Shown: positions 17,448 through 27,062, numbered from the stretch's first letter. The stretch is 64,000 nt of DNA from Haloplasma contractile SSD-17B (GCF_000215935.2 NZ_AFNU02000007.1:62001-126000), one strand, 5' to 3'. The notes: generated by a model not told the origin, from the letters alone. Numbers and translations are program-made.

Positions 17448-17825
17448 CTAAACGATACTTTTAATTGAATCTGATACCTGAAATATATAGCTACTATACG
17501 GCTGATTTAATCCTACAATTCCTTGAATTAGTAAAAGAATCAAAAATGCAATCGCTACTATTATTAAAATAGCCCTAGCAAAGTTTTTTATACTTTGATT
17601 GATATTTATTACTGCAAGTACGATTAGAAAAATTAACACAAGAAAAGGTCCAATGACAGGAATGAGTCCCAGCATTCCATGCAATAATATAATCCCAATC
17701 CACGTTCCTATACCAACAACTGAGTCGTTTCGTCGTCGCCGTCCATAATAGGTCGGCCGTCTTGTTATGTGATGATTCATTTCTGGTTCTACTGCTTGAT
17801 CATCATCCACAAAATCAAACCCCAT
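17448..17825 (-). CDS. Small membrane protein, unknown
   Basis: 125 residues: an acidic then Arg-rich cytoplasmic-looking N-terminus (GFDFVDDDQAVEP, GRRRRND) followed by about three hydrophobic segments (GIILLHGMLGLIPVIGPFLVLIFLIVLAV and ARAILIIVAIAFLILLLIQGIV). A TTG at 17834 extends the frame, but the ATG at 17825 stands nine bases after AGGAGG and is preferred. It resembles DUF4870-like small membrane proteins in layout only. Function unknown. Confidence 0.6.
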   Translation of the reverse strand: MGFDFVDDDQAVEPEMNHHITRRPTYYGRRRRNDSVVGIGTWIGIILLHGMLGLIPVIGPFLVLIFLIVLAVININQSIKNFARAILIIVAIAFLILLLIQGIVGLNQPYSSYIFQVSDSIKSIV

Positions 17826-17959
17826 ACTAATCAACCTCCTAATAATTTATATTTATTATAGCATAAAATTACATAATTTGGTAATAACTGTACTTAAACA
17901 ATAGATTGATTTTAATGCTGCTTATATAATTAAGCACTCGGCTTGTATTATTAACCTAT

Positions 17960-17994
17960 AAAATAAGAAAAGTTCACATACATCATGTGAACTC
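17960..17994 (-). terminator. Intrinsic terminator after the DUF1871-like gene
   Basis: Stem AGTTCACATG / CATGTGAACT class with a short loop followed by TTTTCTTATTTT, just beyond the stop at 18001. Confidence 0.8.
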
Positions 17995-18000
17995 CTGTAA

Positions 18001-18267
18001 CTACTTGTGTTTACTACTTAATATCTTTTCCGCTACTTGTATGCATTCTTCAATCGGATGATGATCGTCAAAAGATAAAAGAAAAAGCCCTTGAATTTTA
18101 TGACCCAGTTCCTCACTGCTTAACTCATTACCTAGATTTATAATTTCTTTTACCTCTGGATCATATTCATCGATAGGCGCTACCTCTAAAGGTCTAAGTC
18201 CCTCAGGATCCCATTCATTAAGAACTGATCTTATGTCATTAAAATATGAACGACTATTAAACTTCAT
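18001..18267 (-). CDS. DUF1871-like small protein
   Basis: 88 residues, soluble. The pattern VLNEWDPEGL, DEYDPEVKEI, LGHKIQGLF and HPIEECIQVAEKIL matches the DUF1871 family of short Bacillota proteins, of unknown function. The start is supported by GGAGAGAG before the ATG and a terminator follows the stop. These proteins are often found next to immunity or nuclease genes, but no such neighbour is seen here. Confidence 0.7.
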   Translation of the reverse strand: MKFNSRSYFNDIRSVLNEWDPEGLRPLEVAPIDEYDPEVKEIINLGNELSSEELGHKIQGLFLLSFDDHHPIEECIQVAEKILSSKHK

Positions 18268-18584
18268 AAGTCTACTCTCTCCTTTACAAGGATTTCCCCA
18301 TCAACACCCTACTATATTTTATGAATGTTAGCCTTGATATTAGAACTACTTATATAGACAATACTATGTTAATTATATACTATTCAGCAGCATTCTAATT
18401 CATTAACACGTTTATTTGAATTACGACAAATATTGTATTCTCCTAGTAGATCATCACTATAAAAAAGTCCACAAATCAATGTGAACTTGAAATTAGCGAT
18501 TAACTTGTCACGAATCCTTTATTATCCTTTTTATTCTTAGTATATTGCCTTTATCATAGGTGTCTTTCTATTGTCTTTTGACAC
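18268..18584. other. Gap with one terminator
   Basis: Apart from the hairpin at 18459-18488 nothing recognisable is present. Confidence 0.5.
18459..18488 (-). terminator. Intrinsic terminator
   Basis: Stem AAGTTCAC / GTGGACTT (one G-T pair) followed by six Ts on the minus strand, about 100 bases beyond the 18585 stop. Its stem resembles that at 17960-17994. Confidence 0.7.
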
Positions 18585-18821
18585 TTAACCCTTTGGCTTA
18601 TCCTTAGCCCTATAACTCTCTGTACTGGCGTAATCCTTTGTGTTACGTTTTTTTGTCTTATAAATCCAGCTGATTGGAATAGCTAACAAAGCTAATACAC
18701 CTCCAATTGACTTAAATACCCTTACAAAAAACTTTCCGATATACTTTAAAATATAATACAATGCAATAAGATCTATGATTGTAAATAGAATTAAGATTAG
18801 AATTTTGACTACTTCAACCAT
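18585..18821 (-). CDS. Small membrane protein, unknown
   Basis: 78 residues with two hydrophobic helices (VEVVKILILILFTIIDLIALYY split by YILKYIG, and SIGGVLALLAIPISWIY) and a basic tail. The ATG follows AAGGGG. No homology recognised. It lies directly downstream of the DUF3592-like gene with a 48-base gap and may be co-transcribed with it. Confidence 0.55.
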   Translation of the reverse strand: MVEVVKILILILFTIIDLIALYYILKYIGKFFVRVFKSIGGVLALLAIPISWIYKTKKRNTKDYASTESYRAKDKPKG

Positions 18822-18869
18822 TCCATATACCCCTTCTATTATTATATCTGTTAATTAATATTTAATATC

Positions 18870-19523
18870 TTATTCAAATAAAAACGCACCTATAGTAATC
18901 AATATCAATACTAAGCCCGATAGGCCGTTGATTGTAAAAAGTGCTGGTACTAAATACATGAATAGTACGCTTTTTCGTTGGCATTTCTTCTTACCATCCT
19001 CTTTATACAATAGAAGTTTAACCTGTTTATGTAATCCTATCTTAGTCAATGCATTGTATTCCGATTCATATCGAACAACTTGCCCATCCTCAGGATCCGT
19101 ATACTTAATGACTGGATAGTAGTAAAATATACCCTTTTTAAAACCAATAATCGTCCCTTTTATATGGCTTGCACTCTTCAACCGTCTCCTGTACTTATAT
19201 AGAAATTCGAACCCTGTAGCAATAAGATTCAGGCAAACTAATAAAGGAAATAATAGGTAAACTTTATCAGACATCATCCCCTCATTACCTACTAGGTGCC
19301 TTACAATCGTTAAGATACTAATTAATACAACCTGAATTGTAATCAGCAGAAGACCATTTTTTTTGAACCAATAGTTTATCTCGTTCAATGAAGTGTTCAT
19401 CGACTTTACGAATAAGATCATCATTACAGATACCGTTGCGAACCCAGCTAAAAAGTAACCAAGCCCATTAACCATATGATCAGCATAGTAATACATCACT
19501 AAAAGGTGCATGTTAAAGAACAA
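18870..19523 (-). CDS. DUF3592-like membrane protein
   Basis: About 217 residues with four or five hydrophobic helices. Between the third and last helix lies a soluble segment, KGTIIGFKKG, YYPVIKYTDPEDGQVVRYES and GLHKQVKLLLYKEDGKK, that matches the DUF3592 pattern (a small beta domain between membrane helices, function unknown). The N-terminus is uncertain: the frame opens with TTG at 19523, an ATG stands at 19511, and neither has a strong ribosome binding site; the frame stays open with hydrophobic codons up to about 19550. Confidence 0.6.
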   Translation of the reverse strand: MFFNMHLLVMYYYADHMVNGLGYFLAGFATVSVMMILFVKSMNTSLNEINYWFKKNGLLLITIQVVLISILTIVRHLVGNEGMMSDKVYLLFPLLVCLNLIATGFEFLYKYRRRLKSASHIKGTIIGFKKGIFYYYPVIKYTDPEDGQVVRYESEYNALTKIGLHKQVKLLLYKEDGKKKCQRKSVLFMYLVPALFTINGLSGLVLILITIGAFLFE

Positions 19524-19896
19524 AAAAATAATTGCAATAATCGCACACTAAATCACAATAGTGATACTACTAACACTATTATTTTATTAATGGGATTAAC
19601 CTTGCGGTTGGCTTGTTTTTTAACGTTTAAAACGATTAAAATACGTAATAGTGTATATTTAACTAGATCATTCAATATAAAAAAACGCATAAATCAACCA
19701 TGTGATTGACAATGCGTTTTAATAGTGGATTTACGATGATTTACTGTTGATTTTTCCGATTATCTGAACATTATGCCTGTTATGATGGCTTTTAGTTAAA
19801 ATGATCGATCTTATACATATATAATTGGTCAACATGCGAGTGCTACTTTTAATTTCTTTACTGCAACAAGTTTTAAATCAAATAGCCACTACATAA
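19524..19896. other. Gap with one terminator
   Basis: Contains the intrinsic terminator at 19679-19722 and AT-rich sequence. The short plus-strand frame across it lacks a ribosome binding site and is not called. Confidence 0.5.
19679..19722 (-). terminator. Intrinsic terminator downstream of the RDD gene
   Basis: Stem AAAACGCATTGTCAATCA / TTGATTTATGCGTTTT with imperfect upper part and a T-rich tail on the minus strand. Confidence 0.7.
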
Positions 19897-20370
19897 TTAT
19901 TCTTCTGTTTCAGTGATCTCTGTATGATCTTGATTGTCTTGTATCAGCTCACCTTTTTTTATTGGTCTTACTACAATTGTATCGACGATTAAATCGTGAA
20001 TTGATTTTTTGTCTTTACGAATCAATAAAACAATAAATGAAATCAAATTGATGATCATTAATGCTGATTTTAGTAATTCACGGATCACGATTTGTTTACG
20101 CGTAACCTCTTCTAAATTAGATTTTCTAACTTGTACTCTAGTGATCAATTTTCCAATCGTTTTACCTTGCGTAACAAGCGCAAAAAACACAAAATACAAG
20201 ATTGACATAATGGTTAGTTCTATAAAGTTCATACTAAAATATACACTCGTTGCACTTCGAGTTAAGGTAAAAAATCCAAACATAAGATGAAATATAAATG
20301 CTACAATGTAAATCATGATAAAATCAATGATGTACGCTATAAATCTCATTCCAATACTCTTCTTTAACAT
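19897..20370 (-). CDS. RDD family membrane protein
   Basis: 157 residues with the RDD-domain pattern: MRFIAYIIDFIMIYIVAF at the first helix (the Arg and Asp of RDD), a second helix ending FFALVTQGKTIGKLITRVQVRK (the TxGKxxxxxxV motif), and a third helix before DKKSIHDLIVDTIVV, where the family has the D.xxxT pattern. Function of most RDD proteins is unknown; some are transport-related. A GGGAGTGAG ribosome binding site precedes the ATG. The gene stands alone. Confidence 0.85.
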   Translation of the reverse strand: MLKKSIGMRFIAYIIDFIMIYIVAFIFHLMFGFFTLTRSATSVYFSMNFIELTIMSILYFVFFALVTQGKTIGKLITRVQVRKSNLEEVTRKQIVIRELLKSALMIINLISFIVLLIRKDKKSIHDLIVDTIVVRPIKKGELIQDNQDHTEITETEE

Positions 20371-20504
20371 AAGTACTCACTCCCTAAGTTTTGTTATCCC
20401 TATTTTACCATAAAAACAATTTCCAATATATCCCTTATATAAAGAATATGAAAATTTGCTTATAGAATTTTTAGTTGACTTCATATATAGGATCTATCTA
20501 TTTT

Positions 20505-22412
20505 TTATTCTTCCTTTTCCACATACATCTCACTAATATTACTTTGCCTCTGCAGGAGTTTCATACTGTCACGTAGGAAGTCTTCTCTGTACTGTTCATC
20601 AACCTCTTTAGCTTCATAAATAATGTTTTCACAGTCCACCGTATATAAGACATTGTTCATGACTGCGTTGTGTTGGTGAGAATAAAAGAGTGGCAGGTAA
20701 TCTTCATCAAAGTAGGATAGACTTACATACCAGTCTGAATCGTATGATTCACCTAGTAAATCAAGTAGAGTTGGTACTACAATATATGGAGATGAAAAGG
20801 TATGCATGGTGGTGGTACCAAAGTCCTTTTCGACTGCCGCGTTAAGTGTCGGGTTCCACATATAAAGATTAGTATCGTATAGCAGGTCCATTTTGTAACT
20901 TTCATCTGAGGTTAGTCCATGCTTACGGAGGTGAAGGTCATGGTAGTAGGCGTGGTGATCGCTATATAGGATGATGATTGTATCGTCTAGGAGGTCATTG
21001 TTTTCTAACTCTTCAACTACTCTTCCAACAGCAACATCTAAATCCATCATCGCAGCCTGGTAATATTTAAATTGAAACTCACCCTGTAAATCATCCTGCA
21101 TTCGATTAACCCAGTCTCCATTTTGTTCTGCTTCTTCAATCTGGTCAAAGTATCCATTTTCTATAAATAAATCGCGATTACTACGTGAAGTATCTGCATA
21201 AGGGCCATGTGTTGATAATGTAGTCCAGAAACTGTAGAATAGCTGATCCTCATGAATCATATGAGGTAGAATTCGTTCAATGGCAACACTATCTAAGGTA
21301 TAGTCACCACCCCAATTCCAACTGCCATCCCAGTTTGGTAGTTCTTCAGGGAACAACTCATCATGTAGGTAATAGTGTTCAAACCCTAGTTGCTGCATGA
21401 GGGTATCCCGTTTGTAGAAATCACCGTTGTTATCATGAAAATAAGTCGTTATATAGTCATCATTTAATAGATGTGGGACCGTAAATGGTAAATCGTACTC
21501 CCTCTTACCTACTGAGTAAGGGGTTGATGGGTAGCTTCCTACTATTCCTATATGTTCTGATACGTTTGTTTTATTGACGCTATAATTTTCTGAAAAATAG
21601 ACGCCTTCTTTTCTTAGTTTATATAGATTTGGAGTTAGTTCTCGGTTAATTGCCATCTCCTGACCAGATTCAATCATGATCGTAATGACATTCTTTCCTT
21701 CTAACAGCCCATGGTACTTCGTTGTTTCCTGCGAATCAATTTTACCGAAATCCACTTCATCATTAGGAGCACTTAAACTCACTTCTGCTTCTTTATAATA
21801 AAAGGATAACATTCCGTAAAAACTAAATGCACTTTTTTTTAGGGACGTAACATAGAATTCTTCTGTAAACTTTTCCCCGTTTATATAGATATTTTTTGCA
21901 GCATGTGCGGTTCCTACTTTGAAAACAAGAATATTTATGATGAGTATTCCTAGGAACACCGAAATTTGAATGCGACGATTGTAACTGGCACTTGGTTCAT
22001 TCACTGTAAATAATCGTTTCATAATTCGGTTCACGATAATAAAACTAATAAACAGCATCACTGAGCGTCTAATATCTTGAAATTCTATAAAGTTAAATTC
22101 AAAGACTTGATCCGCTTCATTTACTAAAAATAATTTCTCTAGTGTAAAGATATCACCAAATAATCTGAACATCGTGGTATTGGTAATATACAACATGGTA
22201 AATAAAAAGATCCAACTTGTTAAATATATGCGGACGGCTTTATCGGATTTAATAATAAAAACAATGGAACCAAGCACGGCTACAAATGCGACATCTAACA
22301 TAAAATAATTAGGTGCAAAGCCAAGTCCTAAGGCATGAAACGTAAGTATTTCAATTATGATAAAGAACAATAAAAAAAAGCACAGTGAAATCGTTTTTTG
22401 TTTAATACTCAT
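20505..22412 (-). CDS. LtaS-like membrane sulfatase (lipoteichoic acid synthase / phosphoglycerol transferase family)
   Basis: 635 residues: five N-terminal membrane helices, then an extracellular alkaline-phosphatase-fold domain. Catalytic features can be seen: NVITIMIESGQEM (first metal-binding Glu), the nucleophile Thr in YSVNKTNVSEHIGIVGSYPS, FWTTLSTHGPY, and TIIILYSDHHAYYH with the Asp-His metal ligands. The layout is that of LtaS enzymes, which polymerise glycerol-phosphate from phosphatidylglycerol, but the motif around Thr (NKTNVSEH instead of GQGKTSDAE) differs from classical LtaS, so the product may be another phospho-headgroup polymer or modification. The ATG at 22412 follows GGGGGGATC. 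Confidence 0.88.
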   Translation of the reverse strand: MSIKQKTISLCFFLLFFIIIEILTFHALGLGFAPNYFMLDVAFVAVLGSIVFIIKSDKAVRIYLTSWIFLFTMLYITNTTMFRLFGDIFTLEKLFLVNEADQVFEFNFIEFQDIRRSVMLFISFIIVNRIMKRLFTVNEPSASYNRRIQISVFLGILIINILVFKVGTAHAAKNIYINGEKFTEEFYVTSLKKSAFSFYGMLSFYYKEAEVSLSAPNDEVDFGKIDSQETTKYHGLLEGKNVITIMIESGQEMAINRELTPNLYKLRKEGVYFSENYSVNKTNVSEHIGIVGSYPSTPYSVGKREYDLPFTVPHLLNDDYITTYFHDNNGDFYKRDTLMQQLGFEHYYLHDELFPEELPNWDGSWNWGGDYTLDSVAIERILPHMIHEDQLFYSFWTTLSTHGPYADTSRSNRDLFIENGYFDQIEEAEQNGDWVNRMQDDLQGEFQFKYYQAAMMDLDVAVGRVVEELENNDLLDDTIIILYSDHHAYYHDLHLRKHGLTSDESYKMDLLYDTNLYMWNPTLNAAVEKDFGTTTMHTFSSPYIVVPTLLDLLGESYDSDWYVSLSYFDEDYLPLFYSHQHNAVMNNVLYTVDCENIIYEAKEVDEQYREDFLRDSMKLLQRQSNISEMYVEKEE

Positions 22413-22539
22413 CACGGTGATCCCCCCTTGCATCAAAAATGCTAGATAACTTATTAGTAATCTTTATTTAACCTATTTTAAATATACTACTTTTAATTAT
22501 ATCATATTCCTAAATGGATTACATCGCTTAACCTTAACG

Positions 22540-22587
22540 AAAAAAAGAAAACCTTATCATCAAAAATTAATTGATCATAAGGTTTCC
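22540..22587 (-). terminator. Intrinsic terminator after the BspA-type LRR gene
   Basis: Stem GGAAACCTTATGATCAAT / ATTTTTGATGATAAGGTTTTC followed by TTTTTTT, 32 bases past the stop codon. Confidence 0.85.
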
Positions 22588-22618
22588 TATATTCTTTATT
22601 TCTTTATTTTATTGGTTA

Positions 22619-24379
22619 TTAGTCTTCAAAGTCATAGTGGTCCCCATCCGGTTCACGGAAAAATTCTCTATACTCTACCCAATAGGAATATTTGTCCACA
22701 TATGTTTCATAAGTCCCTTCAGGAACATAAATTAATAATTCTTCACTATACTTATTAAGGCCTTCTTTCACTTTTGGTGGTGTTGTTGATTCAATATAAA
22801 TTGTATCTGGTGTAATATCAAACCCTTGAATGAATTCAACGCTTTCTGAAATAGTAAGTTCAGTTAGATACGGATTATTAAAAATTGCGAATATTTTTAT
22901 TACAGAATTCGGCACCGTATAAGACGTTGATTGTTTATGATCTGAGTAATGAATTAAAATGGTTTGGTCCTCATTATATAATACGCAATCAACTGTTTCA
23001 TAATAGAGATTATCTTCATGAACTTTAATTTGGCTTGCAACATTCTTAAACGCTTCACTCTCAATTGTACGAACACTTGATGGGATTTCAATAATTGATA
23101 GTTTTCCCGTTCCCGCACCATTGAATGCATGTTCGCCTATTTCTTCAACACCTTCTGAGATTAGAACCATTTCTAATGCGAAATTGTTAGAAAATGTTTC
23201 ATCTTCTATACGTTTTATAGTTCCTGGGATTGTAACATACTTTAAAGACGTACAGTTAGAGAATGCACCTTTTCCTATTTGTTCAACGCCATCAGGTATT
23301 ATAATTTCTTCTAAATTACAAGATTTAAAGGCATTGTCTTCTATTTCAGTGACTGTATCTGGAACTGTATATGTAGTAAGGATCTTTTTCTGAGGATATT
23401 TGATTAAGGAAGTCATGGCCTTATTAAACATAATTCCATCTTCGGATTGATAGTTTGGATTCTCACTAGATATTTCATAATGCACACTATTCGAAAAAGC
23501 ATTTATACTAATGTCCATCACACTTTTAGGGAGTGCTACTGTGGATAAGGGAACACTACTAAACGCTCTGTCACCGATTACTTTAACCCCATCTGGAATA
23601 GTGATTTCATTAAGATGACTATTACCAGCAAATGCTTGTGGAGCAATTGTTTCAACAGTGGATGGTATTGTATAGGATGTATATGTCTTACCTTGAGGAT
23701 ATCTAATTAGCGTTTTTCCATCATTACTAAATAAGACACCATCTCTCGAACTGTAATACGGATTTGCAGGATGCACATCTATATCTATTAGGTTTTCCCT
23801 CATATATGGAGCTTGAGGAAAATTGGTTAGCTTACCAATATCCTTAAGTTTACGGGGGATTTCTAACCTCGTTAGCTGATCACTACCTAGAAACACACCA
23901 TATCCTAGGTATTCGAGGTTTGATGGCATCTCTTGCCTAAAAGTCACATCATCTATTACGGTAGTCGAAATATGTTTCACCGATACCTTTGTGAGATTTG
24001 GATTAAAACTAAAAGCTCTGTCACCAATGTAGGTGATGGTATCTGGTAACTCAACGGTCTGCAATCTCGGCATATTTTCAAATGCTGATGTTTCGATATA
24101 CTCGACTCCATGAGGTATTTTAATATACTCGATCTGCTCATTACCTGAAAAAGCGCTTGCACCTATTCGCTTAACCTTCGCACCGTTTATAGTGCTTGGA
24201 ATAATTACTTCTTTTTCATTACCGTTATAGTTATGAATGGTTACACTTTCATAACTAACACTGTAAGGACTTTGCCCTGTCTTGACTTTCGGTTCTTCCT
24301 TTGAACTTGAACACCCCATCAATGTCATTACCATTAATACCGTGAATAAACCAAATATATTGTAAACCCTTTTTTTCAT
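22619..24379 (-). CDS. BspA-type (LRR_5) leucine-rich-repeat lipoprotein
   Basis: 586 residues: signal peptide with lipobox LMGC, then around a dozen BspA-type repeats of about 23 residues recognisable by phrases such as IGASAFSGNEQIEYIKIPHG, IGDRAFSFNPNLTKV, IEDNAFKSCNLEEIIIPDG and IGEHAFNGAGTGKLSIIEIP. Two or three longer inserts carry the motif DGVLFSNDGKTLIRYPQGK, DGIMFNKAMTSLIKYPQKK and DCVLYNEDQTILIHYSDHK, usual in this class. The C-terminal IYVPEGTYETYVDKYSYW is also typical. Such proteins mediate surface adhesion; the ligand is unknown. AAAGGAAG precedes the ATG, and the gene is monocistronic. Confidence 0.88.
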   Translation of the reverse strand: MKKRVYNIFGLFTVLMVMTLMGCSSSKEEPKVKTGQSPYSVSYESVTIHNYNGNEKEVIIPSTINGAKVKRIGASAFSGNEQIEYIKIPHGVEYIETSAFENMPRLQTVELPDTITYIGDRAFSFNPNLTKVSVKHISTTVIDDVTFRQEMPSNLEYLGYGVFLGSDQLTRLEIPRKLKDIGKLTNFPQAPYMRENLIDIDVHPANPYYSSRDGVLFSNDGKTLIRYPQGKTYTSYTIPSTVETIAPQAFAGNSHLNEITIPDGVKVIGDRAFSSVPLSTVALPKSVMDISINAFSNSVHYEISSENPNYQSEDGIMFNKAMTSLIKYPQKKILTTYTVPDTVTEIEDNAFKSCNLEEIIIPDGVEQIGKGAFSNCTSLKYVTIPGTIKRIEDETFSNNFALEMVLISEGVEEIGEHAFNGAGTGKLSIIEIPSSVRTIESEAFKNVASQIKVHEDNLYYETVDCVLYNEDQTILIHYSDHKQSTSYTVPNSVIKIFAIFNNPYLTELTISESVEFIQGFDITPDTIYIESTTPPKVKEGLNKYSEELLIYVPEGTYETYVDKYSYWVEYREFFREPDGDHYDFED

Positions 24380-24553
24380 AAATAACTTCCTTTCTTTACC
24401 CCAATTTTTCTATAACAAAATAATTAAAACTTATAATTAACTGTAAATCACTAAATTAGTAATCATAAGTAAAGAAAAATAACTGATTACAGAATATTTT
24501 ATATTTTAATAATTATCGTTTTAAGGGTATAATTTAAATTCTTAGAACTCCCA

Positions 24554-25033
24554 TCACTCTATATTAAGCGATTCATCACTTTCTTGTGCATTGATGTTAG
24601 AAATGATCTCCTGCATACGAGGACCTTGCATTGTTTTATAGATTCTTACCCCATTTATAACCGCATATAGAACCCATAGAGCAACAATGATTAGCGGCAT
24701 ATAAATTGTTTCTACAACAAAGAAGATGAGTAATAATCCCATTATATCGAATAAGTATACTGAAAGTGATTTTAATAGCACTTTCCTGTCCTTTAACGGA
24801 GAATCATGCACGATAATTGGTTTTATAATTTTATAGATTACAACTGTTTTACTCGTAATCAATAGTACTGCAATAATAATCATTATAACCATCGGATTAC
24901 TTTGTCTAAAAAATAGCAAGTAGACTAATGCACCGAATAGTGTACAATTAAAAAACGTTAGTGCTTGTAATAAATTTAAAATAATACTCTTAATTATAAA
25001 TGACTTTTTTATTTCTAACTTCTGTATAGTCAT
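24554..25033 (-). CDS. Membrane protein, unknown (four-helix)
   Basis: 159 residues with about four hydrophobic helices (residues roughly 13-38, 46-70, 88-110 and 112-132) and a short hydrophilic tail. AGAGGGGGA precedes the ATG. No family recognised and no obvious partner; the gene stands alone between the BspA-type lipoprotein and the sugar operon. Confidence 0.6.
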   Translation of the reverse strand: MTIQKLEIKKSFIIKSIILNLLQALTFFNCTLFGALVYLLFFRQSNPMVIMIIIAVLLITSKTVVIYKIIKPIIVHDSPLKDRKVLLKSLSVYLFDIMGLLLIFFVVETIYMPLIIVALWVLYAVINGVRIYKTMQGPRMQEIISNINAQESDESLNIE

Positions 25034-25127
25034 CCTATTCCCCCTCTAGTTAAATTTATCTATATTTACTATCCCTTTTATGTTGACAAAGACTCTATAT
25101 GTAATCGTTCGTGTAATTTAAAAATTT

Positions 25128-25290
25128 TATCATCTTTCGATTAATGTTTTAATAATGGTACAAATAAAATCTTTACAACATCCTTAATATTATACCATAT
25201 TATGGATATAGTTTAATAGACTTTATTTGAATTATTGCTTGAACCATTTCATCAATTTACTATTGTTATTAGTAGGAAACAAGCCTATTC
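25128..25290. repeat. Interspersed noncoding repeat, copy A
   Basis: Alignable for well over 100 bases with 34230-34395 in the same orientation, for example ATCTTTACAACATCCTTAAT against ATCTTTGCAATATACTTAAC, CATATTATGGAT in both, and TTTAATAGAC against ATTAATAGAC. By eye about 70% identical. Neither copy encodes protein. Confidence 0.6.
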
Positions 25291-25350
25291 AATTAAATTT
25301 TGTCGTAGTTATTAATGAATCTCCTATATTCTAAAGAAGACATTACAAAT

Positions 25351-25399
25351 AAAAAAAGCATTGATCAATCTGTAATTAACAGCTGACAATGCTTTTTTA
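25351..25399 (-). terminator. Intrinsic terminator of the sugar operon
   Basis: Stem AAAAAAGCATTG / CAATGCTTTTTT with imperfect inner part, about 110 bases beyond the LacI-family gene stop. Confidence 0.75.
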
Positions 25400-25510
25400 G
25401 TTATATTAAATTGCAGTTTAGTTTCTTTGTTCGCTAGTAGATTATATATTTCTATTTCAACAATGTCATCAATTTTAAGCAATTATTTGGTTTGTTGTAC
25501 GTTAAGGTTA

Positions 25511-26524
25511 TCATTCATTAAGATCGCGAACTGAACCGCGTTCTATTAAACTACCTTCGATAACAGTCGTAGTATTTCTTGTTTTTTTCTTATCAATTTC
25601 CTCAAGTAGTATGTTAGCTGAATGAATAGCTAACTCTTCTGTATCCTGCCTAATAGTTGTCAAACCTGGGTACACGTACTTTGCAAGATCAATATCATCA
25701 AATCCAACCACTGAGATCTCATTTGGTATATGGATATGATTTTCAGCCATTGCTCTCATAAATCCAATTGCTAATCCATCTGATGCACAGCAGAGTGCAG
25801 TTGGTCTATTAATCATGTTCGCAACTTGAAGGCCTGTATGATACCCTTCATCATATGAGTATCCGTAACCTGGGAATACATGAAGTTTATTAATAGGGAG
25901 ATCATGATCTTCCATCGCCTTTTGATAACCTTTCATACGTTCAATCCCAGAAAAATTACTTAAATCACCATGTATATAGCCAATCTTTTTGTGACCTTTA
26001 TCAATTAAATACTTAACAGATTGGTAACTTGATTTATAGTTATTCGTATATACGCAATTTGATTTATCCGTATCGAAATCGATAATCACACTTGGAATCT
26101 CGCTTTCTAGTAACTGTTCGATTCCTTCACCTTTTGTATGAGATATTAGAATTAGGATTCCATCTATATTTTTTTGCCTACAATGGTCTAGGTAAGAATT
26201 AACCTGATCCCCAACCTGTTTTGAAATCAAAAGGATATCATACCCTCTTTTCTCAATGTATTTCTTAAAATTATTCAATACATGGATGAAAAAGGGATGC
26301 GTGATCCCAACTTTAGTCTTTTCTTCAAAAACTACACCTATAGTGTAAGATCGGCGTGTCACTAAACTTCGCGCACTAGAATTAGGATAGTATCCCATTT
26401 CTTTTGCTTTTTCAAAGATTATTTTTTTTGCTTTTTTACTTATATCCGTATATCCATTTAAGGCTCTAGACACAGTTGTGACTGAATATCCTGTTGCTTT
26501 TGCCAACTCTCTAATTGTTACCAT
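25511..26524 (-). CDS. LacI-family transcriptional repressor of the sugar operon
   Basis: 337 residues: N-terminal helix-turn-helix (TIRELAKATGYSVTTVSRALNGY, hinge helix NSSARSLVTRRSYTIGVVF) followed by the periplasmic-binding-protein-like sensor domain, ending with GFDDIDLAKYVYPGLTTIRQD and the family's terminal LIERGSV. It is the last gene of the operon with its own promoter at 26558-26586. Several operators of LacI type lie around the operon promoter at 33124-33346, which it most likely binds. The inducer is presumably the sugar or oligosaccharide handled by the neighbouring phosphorylase and transporter. Confidence 0.93.
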   Translation of the reverse strand: MVTIRELAKATGYSVTTVSRALNGYTDISKKAKKIIFEKAKEMGYYPNSSARSLVTRRSYTIGVVFEEKTKVGITHPFFIHVLNNFKKYIEKRGYDILLISKQVGDQVNSYLDHCRQKNIDGILILISHTKGEGIEQLLESEIPSVIIDFDTDKSNCVYTNNYKSSYQSVKYLIDKGHKKIGYIHGDLSNFSGIERMKGYQKAMEDHDLPINKLHVFPGYGYSYDEGYHTGLQVANMINRPTALCCASDGLAIGFMRAMAENHIHIPNEISVVGFDDIDLAKYVYPGLTTIRQDTEELAIHSANILLEEIDKKKTRNTTTVIEGSLIERGSVRDLNE

Positions 26525-26557
26525 ATCATCACCATCATTTTCAAGTTATATAGACTT

Positions 26558-26586
26558 ATCTTATACTAAAAACTAGGGACTGTCAA
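26558..26586 (-). promoter_or_regulatory. Promoter of the LacI-family gene
   Basis: TTGACA (26581-26586), 17-base spacer, TAAGAT (26558-26563), 34 bases before the start codon. An overlapping TATAAG gives a 15-base spacer. Confidence 0.65.
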
Positions 26587-26642
26587 TTCATCACACTCTG
26601 TATCTAGAATTTACTAATTATTCGTTTATTTATATATATAGG

Positions 26643-27062
26643 TTAATAGGAGGACCAATATTTATTCGTTAAACGAACGAGCTCTTTTGTTACTGATTCA
26701 GTAACTGACACTATTGGTGAGTTTTCATCACTTGTATCATCATTTTCAACAATTAGTACACGTGTGCCTTTTTTTAATGTGTGCGTATGATATACGGACT
26801 TTTTAATATTATATACTTTGTTTTTTTCCATTTCGATTGCTTCTATATTTTGAATTGAGTCACCGTCTACATCGGCAACAAACAATATACATTCACCTTC
26901 AAGTAATATAAAGCTTTCATCTGTTAAATCATGTTTTTGAAAATTATCAATGCGGTCCGGTTCTAACTCATCAATGTAATTCAACATTGCAACTCGCCAT
27001 CCATTAAAACTTACGACTGGTTTATAACCAACCTCATCATAGCTTAATATCTCATACTTCAT
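26643..27062 (-). CDS. Small cupin-like protein of the glycoside-phosphorylase operon
   Basis: 139 residues, soluble. Features consistent with a cupin fold are FILLEGECILFVAD (first barrel motif area) and VYHTHTLKKGTRVLIVEND (His-containing second part). It begins with ATG at 27062, overlapping the end of the phosphorylase gene by 11 bases, so translation is coupled to it. This type of small protein is often found next to oligosaccharide phosphorylases and could bind or isomerise the sugar product; that is inference. A TTG at 27065 is possible but less likely. Confidence 0.6.
   Translation of the reverse strand: MKYEILSYDEVGYKPVVSFNGWRVAMLNYIDELEPDRIDNFQKHDLTDESFILLEGECILFVADVDGDSIQNIEAIEMEKNKVYNIKKSVYHTHTLKKGTRVLIVENDDTSDENSPIVSVTESVTKELVRLTNKYWSSY

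Larger units (their letters stand above)
25034..25510. other. Gap with noncoding repeat and terminator
   Basis: Contains a diverged copy of a noncoding element also found near 34230-34395 and the lacI-type gene terminator at 25351-25399. No reading frame is credible. Confidence 0.55.

Noticed and set aside
19506-19709. Plus-strand 67-codon frame
   Set aside because: No ribosome binding site, low-complexity composition, and its end runs through a terminator.
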